A DNA stretch of 64,000 nt from Myxococcales bacterium (GTDB taxonomy: Bacteria; Myxococcota_A; Polyangia; Palsa-1104): NCBI GenBank assembly GCA_003170275.1, contig PNAM01000110.1, positions 1 to 64,000 of the forward strand, read 5' to 3'. The notes under the pieces are model-generated. The model was not told the origin of the DNA, searched no databases, and saw only the letters and a program-made list of their open reading frames with translations. Positions within the stretch are counted from its first letter, which is position 1, and the number at the start of each line of letters is the position of its first letter. A program made the position numbers and the translations under genes. Below, piece by piece: positions 45,521-54,758 of the stretch.

Positions 45521-45769
45521 ATGACCTTCAAGAAGGAAGACATCCTCGACGCGCTCGGGATCCAGCGCGAGTCGAACTGGCTGCCGATGGCGCTGGCCGG
45601 CTTCGGCGTGGGCTGTGTGGTCGGCGCCGCGGTGGCGTTGATGCTCGCCCCCAAGAGCGGCCGCGAGCTGCGCGGCGACCTCATGGACAAGGGCCGCGAC
45701 CTGTACGGCCGCGGCAAGGAATTCGTCGGCAAGGGCGACGGCATCAACACCGAGCTGCCCAAGCACTGA
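45521..45769 (+). CDS. YtxH-domain small protein
   Basis: 82 residues with one hydrophobic, glycine-rich helix (about 22-41, GFGVGCVVGAAVALMLAPKSG) and the YtxH signature LAPxSGxExR, then a charged tail. Such proteins are general-stress or envelope proteins without a known activity. AGGAG at 7-bp spacing before the ATG at 45521. With the YqjD-like gene upstream it forms a two-gene stress-type operon converging on the sigma-factor gene. Confidence 0.8.
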   Translation: MTFKKEDILDALGIQRESNWLPMALAGFGVGCVVGAAVALMLAPKSGRELRGDLMDKGRDLYGRGKEFVGKGDGINTELPKH

Positions 45770-45789
45770 CCTCCCCAGCGGCTTGAATC

Positions 45790-45821
45790 ACAGGGAGATC
45801 AGGAGCTCCTGATCTCCCTGT
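45790..45821. terminator. Perfect 32-bp palindrome, possible bidirectional terminator
   Basis: Arms ACAGGGAGATCAGGAG and CTCCTGATCTCCCTGT are exact reverse complements with no spacer. It lies between the convergent YtxH and sigma-factor genes, touching the sigma-factor stop codon. Position fits a bidirectional terminator, but no clear U-tract follows on either strand, so a protein-binding site is an alternative. Confidence 0.65.
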
Positions 45822-46678
45822 TAACTTGTTGCGAGCTGAGCGGCGGCGCCGAATGCCATTCCGCAGAACTGGCGCAGCTTGCCCTTGGCGCGCAGCTCGA
45901 GCTGGCGGACGCGCTCGCGGCTGATGCCGAACTTCTTGCCGAGCGAAGCCAGCGTAGCCGGCCGCGCGCGCATGTGCCGCGCCTTGATGATCGTGCGCTC
46001 GCGAACGTCGAGCCCCTTGAGCCCCTCGAGCATCTGGCTCTTGCGCGCGTCGTTCTCCTCGAGGCCGGCGACCATCTCCTCGGGGCTGGGCCCGTCCTCG
46101 GCGAGCGAGTTGCCCACCTGGCGGCTGTCGTCGAACGTGCGCGGCGCATCGAGCGACACGTCGCGCCCGGTGAGCCGCGGGGTCATCTGCTCGATGTCCT
46201 GGGTCTGCACGCCGAGCGCGTGCGCGAGCTGCTCGCTGTTGGCCGCTGCGCCCTCGCGCTCCAGCTTGCGGCGCGCGCGCCCGAGGCCGAAGAAGATCTT
46301 GCGCTGCGACCGCGTGGTGCCGATGCGCACCGGCCCGTGCGAGCGCACCACGTGCTCGAGCATACACGCCCGGATCCAGTAGGTGGCGTAGGTCGCCAGC
46401 CGCGTCGCCCGGCTGGGATCGAAGCGCCGCGCGGCGATGGTCAGCCCGAGGTTGCCCTCCTGGATCAGATCATCCATCGACGGCCCCGAATGGCGGAACT
46501 CGGTCGCGATGCGGATCACCAGCCCCAGGTGCGTCTGGACCATGCGCGCCAGCGCGGCCTGATCTTCGAGGGTGCGCCAGCGACGGGACAGGCGATGCTC
46601 TTCGGCGACCGACAGCGGCCCCTCGCGAGGGGGAATCGGCGCAGCGCGGTGAAAATCGTTCGGACGCGTGAGCGGCAT
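45821..46678 (-). CDS. RpoH-like sigma-70-family sigma factor
   Basis: 285 residues. Region 2 has MVQTHLGLVIRIATEF, MDDLIQEGNLGL and FDPSRATRLATYATYWIRACMLEHVV (core binding and -10 recognition); GPVRIGTTRSQRKIFFGL is the RpoH box-like segment at the region 2.4/3 boundary; region 4 has ERTIIKARHM and FGISRERVRQLELRAKGKLR. No region 1.1. Group 3/RpoH-type, as in myxobacterial SigB and SigC. With a YqjD-type gene upstream and YqjD/YtxH genes converging on it, the setting suggests stress or developmental control. ATG at 46678. Confidence 0.9.
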   Translation of the reverse strand: MPLTRPNDFHRAAPIPPREGPLSVAEEHRLSRRWRTLEDQAALARMVQTHLGLVIRIATEFRHSGPSMDDLIQEGNLGLTIAARRFDPSRATRLATYATYWIRACMLEHVVRSHGPVRIGTTRSQRKIFFGLGRARRKLEREGAAANSEQLAHALGVQTQDIEQMTPRLTGRDVSLDAPRTFDDSRQVGNSLAEDGPSPEEMVAGLEENDARKSQMLEGLKGLDVRERTIIKARHMRARPATLASLGKKFGISRERVRQLELRAKGKLRQFCGMAFGAAAQLATS

Positions 46679-46693
46679 CGGCGGTCTCCAGCG

Positions 46694-47020
46694 CTACGTG
46701 CGGGTTTTCGACGACGCGAGCGCGCCCAGGCCGCCGCCGGCCAGCACTTGCTTGGCCAGCGCGCCGAGCAAAAAGCGCGCGCCGACTCCGAGCAGCCGCC
46801 CGGTGGTGCGCGAGTACAGCGCGCCCGACAACAGGTAGCCGATCCCGAACGCGGCGCCGACCGCCGCGAGGGGATGCTCGTTGACGAACCCGGTCACCGT
46901 GCTGCGGATCGCCTCGCCGCGCTGCGTGACCGCCTCGCGCAGCATCTCCAGGTCGCCCATCAACTGCTCGCGGGCCTCGTCCACGTTCGGAGTGCCGTCG
47001 CCCTTGCCGATGTCTTCCAT
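46694..47020 (-). CDS. YqjD-like small membrane protein
   Basis: 108 residues: an acidic N-terminus and amphipathic helix (about 14-40), then VNEHPLAAVGAAFGIGYLLSGAL, a hydrophobic helix like that of YqjD/ElaB proteins, and a second glycine/alanine-rich hydrophobic stretch (about 75-100). GGAG at 7-bp spacing supports the ATG at 47020. It precedes the sigma-factor gene by 15 bp on the same strand and is probably co-transcribed. The 304-bp region upstream contains the sites listed separately and a GGTCCC/GGGACC inverted repeat at 47141-47166. Confidence 0.72.
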   Translation of the reverse strand: MEDIGKGDGTPNVDEAREQLMGDLEMLREAVTQRGEAIRSTVTGFVNEHPLAAVGAAFGIGYLLSGALYSRTTGRLLGVGARFLLGALAKQVLAGGGLGALASSKTRT

Positions 47021-47050
47021 TGCGGGCTCCTCTGGTCTCGCGCGATCGGC

Positions 47051-47066
47051 TGCGAAATTCATGCCC
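47051..47066 (-). promoter_or_regulatory. Weak sigma-54-like site upstream of the YqjD-like/sigma operon
   Basis: Minus-strand GGGCATG-AATT-TCGCA has correct GG-to-GC spacing but three mismatches to the consensus. The start point would be near 47040, 20 nt before the ATG. Weak. Confidence 0.25.
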
Positions 47067-47289
47067 GTGACGAAGTGCGCGAATTCACGCAGGTGCGGCC
47101 GGCGCGCCCGGAGCCGATCGGCAACGGTTGTACAGTGGTGGGTCCCCCCGTGTGCCTCCTGGGACCGCTGACGATTCGACGAGAAAGTCTTTTCCCCGGC
47201 GCGCCGCTGGCGCCGACGGAAAGCCGAGCGGTTTCAACCGCCGACACCGGCCGGGAAAGTCCTGCACGGCTGCTATGTGCATTTTTGAC

Positions 47290-47317
47290 TTGAAGCGGTG
47301 TGTGAAGTGGTTACAAC
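47290..47317 (+). promoter_or_regulatory. Possible sigma-70 promoter of activator 2
   Basis: TTGAAG (47290-47295), 16 bp, TACAAC (47312-47317). The predicted start point (about 47324) coincides with the ATG at 47325, which has no ribosome-binding site, so a leaderless transcript is possible. Pattern match only. Confidence 0.3.
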
Positions 47318-47324
47318 TTCGCGC

Positions 47325-48755
<1,431 letters not shown>

Positions 48756-48758
48756 CAG

Positions 48759-49475
48759 ATGAACGTTCGCGATCTACAGCACCTGGCGGCGGCGATGGCG
48801 CACGAGGTGCGCAACCCGCTCAACTCGATGGCCATCCACATCGAGCTCCTCGAGGGACGCTTGCGCAAGCTCGGTGACGGCGCGCCGCTCTCCAAAGAGG
48901 ACAAAGAGGCGGCGATGCGCTCGGCCAAGGTGCTGGCCGCCGAGATCGAGCGGGTCGACAAGATCCTCGAGGAGTATTTGCAGTACGCCGGTCCCGAGGA
49001 GGCCTCGCGCGCGCCGGTGGACGCCGGCCGCCTGATCGCCGACGCCGTGGCGCGCGTGCGGCCCGAGGCCGAGCAGCGCTCGGTGAGGCTCGAGGTGACC
49101 ACCCTTGCGGAGCGCGCGCCCGGCAGCTGGGCGGTCGACGCCGAAGCGCTCGGCGAAGCGATCGACGCCATCCTGACCAACGCGGTGCAGGCCTCGCCGG
49201 GCGGCACGGTCGTCGAGGTCGCCGCCCGCAGCGTCGAGGATCACGCCGAGGTGGTGATCACCGATCACGGCGAAGGTATCGCCAAAGAAGATCTCCTGCG
49301 CCTGTTCCACATCGGCTTCTCCAAGCACAAGCGCGCCGGCATCGGCCTCACGGTCGCCAAGCAGATCGTCAAGGGCCACGGCGGCTCGATCCTCGCGCAC
49401 AGCCCAGGCCCCGGCAAAGGCGCCGTCTTCACCCTGCGCATGCCGCTCGAATCCGCCTCCGACGACGACGACTAG
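48759..49475 (+). CDS. Soluble histidine kinase (partner of activator 2)
   Basis: 238 residues consisting only of the catalytic core. DHp with the H-box MAHEVRNPLNSMAIHIELL (His about 15) and HATPase with EAIDAILTNAVQAS (N-box), TDHGEGIAKEDL (G1), FSKHKRAGIGL (F/G2-like) and GHGGSILAHS. No sensor or transmembrane segment, so it must receive its signal from another protein or from the cytosol. The gene sits 3 bp after the NtrC-type gene. ATG at 48759. Confidence 0.92.
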   Translation: MNVRDLQHLAAAMAHEVRNPLNSMAIHIELLEGRLRKLGDGAPLSKEDKEAAMRSAKVLAAEIERVDKILEEYLQYAGPEEASRAPVDAGRLIADAVARVRPEAEQRSVRLEVTTLAERAPGSWAVDAEALGEAIDAILTNAVQASPGGTVVEVAARSVEDHAEVVITDHGEGIAKEDLLRLFHIGFSKHKRAGIGLTVAKQIVKGHGGSILAHSPGPGKGAVFTLRMPLESASDDDD

Positions 49476-49477
49476 AG

Positions 49478-50656
49478 CTACGTGCGCAGCGGTAGGGCGA
49501 GGGTGAAGGTGGTGACGTGGGGCGTGCTGGCGACGGTGACGGTGCCGCCGTGGAGCGCGGCGAGCTGGCGGCTGAGGGCGAGGCCGAGGCCGGAGCCGCG
49601 CTCGCCCTGCGTGCCGAGGGTGCGGGCGGTGGCGCGCGCGTGCTTGTCGAAGATCGCGTCGAGGTGGGCGGCGGGGATGCCGACGCCGCGGTCGGTGATG
49701 CCGAGCAGGGCGCGGCGACCGTCGCTGACGGCGCGTACGGTGATCGGCGCGCCCGGGGGGCTGAACTTGACCGCGTTCGAGAGCAGCTGCACGACGATCT
49801 GCGTGAGGCGCGCGAAGTCGCCGTCGACGCCCAGCGCGGCCGGAACCTCGACCTCGATCGGCACGCGCTTGGCGTCCGCCTGCTCCTCGATCGCGCCGCG
49901 CGCGCTCGCCACCACGTCGGCGAGCGCCAGCGGGTGGCGCGTCAGGTGGAGCATGCCGGCGTCGAGCAGGGCGGAGTCCTGCAAGCTGGCGGTCAGATCG
50001 CGCAGGTGGCCGGCCGCGCGCCGTCCGATCGCCAGAAAGCGCGCCTGCGAGACGGTGAGCGCGCCGTCCTCGAGTTGCTCGAGCGCGCCCATGATCGCCG
50101 TCAGGGGCGAGCGCAGATCGTGCGCGTAGATCGCCAGCGCTTCGTGGTCGGCGCGCTGCCTCGCCTCGACCGCGTGCAGCTCGCCGAGCACGCGCGCGAG
50201 CTGGCGGTTCTGCCGCGTGAGCGCGCCGATCGCCTCGCCGTCGGCATCTTCGGCCAGCACCGCGGCCAGCGTCTCCTCGTCGAGGATGACGCGGCCGGGC
50301 GCGTGCTTGACGAAGCGCGCCACCACCGGCCAGCCGGCCTCCGACCCGACGTGCATCGAATCGGCCAGGAGCTGCGCCGCGCGCACCGGATCCCACGACG
50401 AGTCGGGCTGGATGAGCCGCCCCGAACGGCTGCGAAAAGTGAGGCCCAGCGACGGCGCGGACGCGACGGGCTGCTCGATGCTCAGCTCACCGCCGGCGCC
50501 CAGCTCGATGATCGCGCGCGCCAGCTCCGACGCCGCGGTGGCGATGCGGATCTGGCTCACGCTGTCGAACCCGAACAGGGTCGCCGCCACGCCCGCCTTC
50601 TCGCGCGCGAGCATCACGTCGGAGGCACGCCGCAAAGGGAGCACCAAGAGAGGCAT
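49478..50656 (-). CDS. Histidine kinase with N-terminal anti-sigma-type module
   Basis: 392 residues. The N-terminus (about 15-75) has AREKAGVAATLFGFDSVSQIRIATAASELARAII, like the beginning of RsbT/SpoIIAB-type GHKL ATPases. A middle part follows, then a DHp helix with YAHDLRSPLTAIMGALEQL (phospho-His) and a complete HATPase domain (VQLLSNAVKFSPPG, ITDRGVGIPAAHL, GERGSGLGLALS). No membrane segment. The gene ends 2 bp from the convergent kinase gene and is the last of the TamA/TamB run, 37 bp downstream of TamB. Its regulator is not evident. Confidence 0.87.
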   Translation of the reverse strand: MPLLVLPLRRASDVMLAREKAGVAATLFGFDSVSQIRIATAASELARAIIELGAGGELSIEQPVASAPSLGLTFRSRSGRLIQPDSSWDPVRAAQLLADSMHVGSEAGWPVVARFVKHAPGRVILDEETLAAVLAEDADGEAIGALTRQNRQLARVLGELHAVEARQRADHEALAIYAHDLRSPLTAIMGALEQLEDGALTVSQARFLAIGRRAAGHLRDLTASLQDSALLDAGMLHLTRHPLALADVVASARGAIEEQADAKRVPIEVEVPAALGVDGDFARLTQIVVQLLSNAVKFSPPGAPITVRAVSDGRRALLGITDRGVGIPAAHLDAIFDKHARATARTLGTQGERGSGLGLALSRQLAALHGGTVTVASTPHVTTFTLALPLRT

Positions 50657-50693
50657 CGCCTGGAACCTAGGCAGCTGAATTTGCAGTGCAACC

Positions 50694-53600
50694 TCAGAAA
50701 CGGTAGGTCCAGTAGAAGTCGACCGCGCCCACGCCCGCGTCGCCGAACCGGGTCGCCACCTCGTAGTGACGCTTGAAACGGTATTCCAGGTCGGCCTCGT
50801 TCGAGTTCGCCTTGCGCAGCGCGTTCAGGTTGCCGCCGAACTGGTGCACGTAGCTGACGTAGATCTTCTCGGTGAGGTACTTGCCGACCTCGAGCCGTGT
50901 CGAGCCGAGCCCGGTGTAGCCGTCGTCGCCGGTGTCGACCTTGATCACGTCGATCGGCAGGCCGGGCGCGATCGAATCCTTGATCTTGCTCACCAGCAAG
51001 CCGGAGATCGCGCCCACCACCTTCTGGTCGGTCGAGCGATCGGAGATCTGCTGCGTGCCGGGATCGCCCGAGATGATGATGCCGATGATCTGCGACTGAT
51101 CGTACAGCGGCGGCTCGGAGCTCAGCACCAGGTGCGGCTTCTTCGCCGTGCCGTGCACCTCGATGACGATCTGCGTGCCGGTGATCTGGCGCGTCACCCG
51201 CACGTCGAGCGCCGGATCGGGATCGACCTGCCCGCCGAACGACGCGCGCACGCGCTCGATCTCGTAGCGCCGCCCGAGCAGCTCGAGGTGGCCCCAGGTG
51301 GTCTCGACGCTGCCGTAGATCTTGGGCACGCCGTCGACCAGCTTGATGTCGAGATCGCCCTGCAGGTCGGTCATCAGCTCGGCCGAGCGCACCTTGAACG
51401 GCCCGGGTATGTGGGCGGCGATGTCGGCGGCGACGGTCTCGCCTTCCTGCTTGGCGTGCGCCTCGGCCAGGCGCTGCTTGCGCGCCTTGCCGTCGGTGTA
51501 GCTGACGTCGACGAGCGCCCCGGTCGATTGCAGCTTGCGCCCGCCCGCCAGCTTGGGCAAATGCGCGGTGCCCTTGGTGACGGTGATCTTGCCGATCAGC
51601 GCGCCGCCCTGCCGCTCGCCGTGCACGTCCACGTGCGCGTCCACCCACGCGCCCACGTTGCCCGATTGGAACGGAAAGCGATCGGCCTCGGCGTGCAGGT
51701 CGACCTTGGTGGGCTGCAGGCCGTCGAGTTGCACGTTGCCGCTAGCGCGCAGCGCTCCCACGCCGACCTTCACCGCCAGTCGTGCGAGCCGGACGTTGCC
51801 CTTCTCCGCGCGCACGTCCACCACCAGATCTTTATAGATCCGCGGGTCCGAGCTCACCGCGATCGCGCCCTGATCGATCTTGAGGAAGCCGTCGAGCTGC
51901 GGCTTCTTGCGCGTGCCCGAGATCGCGAGCTGCGCCTCGACCGTGCCGCGCAGCTCACGCAGCGCGCCGACGCGCTCGAGCTGAAGATCGAGCTTATGCG
52001 CGATCAGGGTGGCCTTGATCGGCAGGTTCGCATCGATCGGCACGTTGGCCTCGAGGTGCACCTGCCCGCCGCGCTCCTCGTCGGCGTCCAGCCGCGCGGT
52101 GGCGACCTTGCCGTCGAACGCGCCGTCGAGCGCGAAGCGCCCAAAGTGCAGGCCGCCCAGCGCGAGCTTCTCCGCCTGCAGGCTCGCCTTGCCGATCGGA
52201 TGCGAGAGGGTGCCGCGCACCTCGATGTGACCTGCCAGCACGCCGCCCAGGTTCTTCACGTGAGACAGGTCGTATGACGGGATCGCCGCGTCCACCCGCA
52301 GCGGCGCGTCCTTCCACGGCTGCCCGTCGATCACCCGCTGCACGTCGAGGTTGCTCTCTGCCCTGGCCGTCAAGATCGGCGCACCGCGCAATCGCACGGT
52401 CAGCTGGGCGAGCGCGCGCTTCTTCTGGTAGCCCGCCTCGAGCGTGAGCGCGAGCTGATCGACCGATCCGGCCGCCAGCTCGTGCACCTCGCCCTTCATC
52501 GCCAGCACCGGCTCGTGCACCGTGCCGTGCAGGCTCAGCTGTGCGTCGACGATCCCGGCGTCGACCGGCGCCTCGATGCCCAGCTTGGCAAACGGCAGCG
52601 CCGCGAGATCGAGCTTCGTGAGCGTCGCGGTGAGCGTGAGCGGGGTGTCGTGCTCCAGCCGCTCGAGCAGCTTCCGGGTGCCGCCGCGCTGCAGATCGAT
52701 CGGCGCGGAGAGTTCCAACGTCAAGCCGCCGGCGCGCTTCCGGGTGCTCCCGAGGTTGGCCGCGACCTTGGCGACCAGCTGGTTGCCCAGGTAGGACAGG
52801 TTGACCTTGGCGTCGTTCTTGTCGAGCCCGTCGTATTGCCACGCCGGCAGCGTGAGCTCGGCCTCGAGCTGCGGCTTGCGCAGGGTCCCGCGCACGCGCG
52901 CGTTCAGATCCGCCTTGCCCTTGAGCGCGCGCAGATTCGGCGGCAAGAAGCCTTTCCACTTCTCGAGATCGATCTTCTCGAGCGCCAGCTCGGCCTCGAT
53001 CGGCTGCGCGCCATCGCCCGCGAGCGGCACGTTCAGCTCGGCGTGCAGCTTCTGGCCGCCCGAAACCGCCGCCACCTGCGCCCGCACGCGCTGGTCGAGG
53101 CGGCCATAGCGCAGCTCGGTGTCGACTCGCTGCGCCGGCGTCTGCTTCGACCCCACCGACGCCAGCGCCAATCGGTACTGCACCTCGCGGCGATCGATGC
53201 GCAGGTGGCCCGGCGCCGGCGCTTCCCACTTCTGCCCGCGAAAGGCGAACGCCGCCTGGTCGATCGCAACGTCGGCGCTCACCTGGCCCTCGCCGCGCAG
53301 CGGTACACCGTGCGCGCGCAGCTCGATCGAGGCACCGTGTCGCCCGCGCCCTTCGAGCGTGAACGCCAGCGCGCGCGAATCGCCCGAGGCCGCGAGCTGC
53401 AGCGTGTCGAGCGAGAGCTCGTCGCGCACGTTGATGCCATGCGCGTCGACCATCGCCAGACCCTGCAGATCGATCGCGTGCACGCGCGCGCTCAGCCGCT
53501 TGATCTTCGCGCCTGCCGCGCCGAGATCGCGTCCGCTGACGTCCGCGTTGATATCCAGGTGCACCGGCCCCTTGATCACGTGCGCCTGCGCGTCGATCGC

Positions 53601-54758
53601 GCCGCTCAGGCCGCGCGCGCCGAGCGAGGCGAGGCGCGAGAGATCGGGCGAGTGCACGTCGAGCTGCACGTCGGCCTCGAGGGTGGGCCCGAGCTCGACG
53701 CGACCGTGCGCGTGCGCGCGCGTGCCGGCCAGGATCGCGGTGAGCGCTTGTAGCTCGATGGTGCCCTTGCTGTTCTCGCCCTTGCCTGACGCGCGCAGCT
53801 CGACCTCGCCGTGCGGCGCGCCGGCCCACGCCGCGCCCGGGTCGATCCCGCTCGCCTGCACCGTGCCGTCCCAATCGACGCCGCCGCTGGTTCGCAGCGC
53901 GACCTTGGCGTCGACCGCGAGCGAGCCCTTGGGCGGCTGGACCTTCAGGTTGACGGTCAGGCCGCCGAGCCTGCCGTCGGCGTGCAGGGCGAGCGCCCAG
54001 GCCCCGCGCAGCTTGATCGCCGGATCCAGCTTGTCGATGCCACGCCCGTCGGTGTGCGCGGTCAGGTAGAGATCCTTCAGCGAGATCACGCCCGGCGCGT
54101 CGTGCACGCCGCCATGGAGCTTCACCTCCGCGCGCAGCGGCCGATCGGCGATCACCTCGAGGCCGGCGATCTTCACGTCGGCGTCATCTCCGCGCTTTTC
54201 CGCGCTGGCGTCGAGCGTCACCCGCGCGTGCACCGGCCCCGGCGGATCGCCCGGCTTGGGTTCGAATTCGATCTCCACCTCCGCTCGTGCGCGACGCAAC
54301 AACAGATCGAGCGGCTTTCCGCTCGGTGTCTCTTTGGACTCCTTGACCAACGCCGTCAGGTTGAGCCGGCCATCGGCCAGATAGCGCGCGTGCACGAACG
54401 CGCCCTCCGCCTGCAGATCATCGACGAGCACCGCGTGATTGACCAGCTGCAACAGCTGGTAGCGCAGCGTCAGCCGATCGACGTGCACCGCGATCTCTCC
54501 TTCGGGATCGCGCAGCGTCACATCGCCCAGGATCAACCCGCGCGTCAGATCGCCCTGCAGGCGCCCGATCGTCAGCTTGCCGTTCAGCTGCTCCTGAATG
54601 CGCGGCAGCGCGATCGCGAGCAGCTTGCGCTGCCCCGACGGCGAGCGTGCCCACAGGAGCGCGGCGATGATCGCCACCATCGCGACCGCGAGCACCGACA
54701 GCGCCGTGATCGCGGAGATCCGTCCGATCTTGCGCGTGATCCGCCACAGGGTCTTCAA
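50694..54758 (-). CDS. tamB: TamB / translocation-assembly (AsmA-like) inner-membrane protein
   Basis: 1354 residues with one N-terminal membrane helix (about 14-35) and a very long beta-rich AsmA/DUF490-type periplasmic region. The C-terminal TamB domain (about last 200 residues) is recognisable: YDQSQIIGIIISGDPG, LPIDVIKVDTGDDGYTGLGSTRLEVGKYL and the final beta-rich end RFGDAGVGAVDFYWTYRF. It spans the periplasm with TamA and is linked to outer-membrane protein insertion and lipid transport. The start is TTG at 54758, with GGAG at 7-bp spacing and a TTGA overlap with the tamA-like stop; an ATG start is not available. Confidence 0.9.
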   Translation of the reverse strand: MKTLWRITRKIGRISAITALSVLAVAMVAIIAALLWARSPSGQRKLLAIALPRIQEQLNGKLTIGRLQGDLTRGLILGDVTLRDPEGEIAVHVDRLTLRYQLLQLVNHAVLVDDLQAEGAFVHARYLADGRLNLTALVKESKETPSGKPLDLLLRRARAEVEIEFEPKPGDPPGPVHARVTLDASAEKRGDDADVKIAGLEVIADRPLRAEVKLHGGVHDAPGVISLKDLYLTAHTDGRGIDKLDPAIKLRGAWALALHADGRLGGLTVNLKVQPPKGSLAVDAKVALRTSGGVDWDGTVQASGIDPGAAWAGAPHGEVELRASGKGENSKGTIELQALTAILAGTRAHAHGRVELGPTLEADVQLDVHSPDLSRLASLGARGLSGAIDAQAHVIKGPVHLDINADVSGRDLGAAGAKIKRLSARVHAIDLQGLAMVDAHGINVRDELSLDTLQLAASGDSRALAFTLEGRGRHGASIELRAHGVPLRGEGQVSADVAIDQAAFAFRGQKWEAPAPGHLRIDRREVQYRLALASVGSKQTPAQRVDTELRYGRLDQRVRAQVAAVSGGQKLHAELNVPLAGDGAQPIEAELALEKIDLEKWKGFLPPNLRALKGKADLNARVRGTLRKPQLEAELTLPAWQYDGLDKNDAKVNLSYLGNQLVAKVAANLGSTRKRAGGLTLELSAPIDLQRGGTRKLLERLEHDTPLTLTATLTKLDLAALPFAKLGIEAPVDAGIVDAQLSLHGTVHEPVLAMKGEVHELAAGSVDQLALTLEAGYQKKRALAQLTVRLRGAPILTARAESNLDVQRVIDGQPWKDAPLRVDAAIPSYDLSHVKNLGGVLAGHIEVRGTLSHPIGKASLQAEKLALGGLHFGRFALDGAFDGKVATARLDADEERGGQVHLEANVPIDANLPIKATLIAHKLDLQLERVGALRELRGTVEAQLAISGTRKKPQLDGFLKIDQGAIAVSSDPRIYKDLVVDVRAEKGNVRLARLAVKVGVGALRASGNVQLDGLQPTKVDLHAEADRFPFQSGNVGAWVDAHVDVHGERQGGALIGKITVTKGTAHLPKLAGGRKLQSTGALVDVSYTDGKARKQRLAEAHAKQEGETVAADIAAHIPGPFKVRSAELMTDLQGDLDIKLVDGVPKIYGSVETTWGHLELLGRRYEIERVRASFGGQVDPDPALDVRVTRQITGTQIVIEVHGTAKKPHLVLSSEPPLYDQSQIIGIIISGDPGTQQISDRSTDQKVVGAISGLLVSKIKDSIAPGLPIDVIKVDTGDDGYTGLGSTRLEVGKYLTEKIYVSYVHQFGGNLNALRKANSNEADLEYRFKRHYEVATRFGDAGVGAVDFYWTYRF

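Noticed and set aside
46652..46666. Third copy of the TGAAAATCG operator
   Set aside because: TGAAAATCGTTCGGA lacks the second arm and lies inside the sigma-factor coding region.
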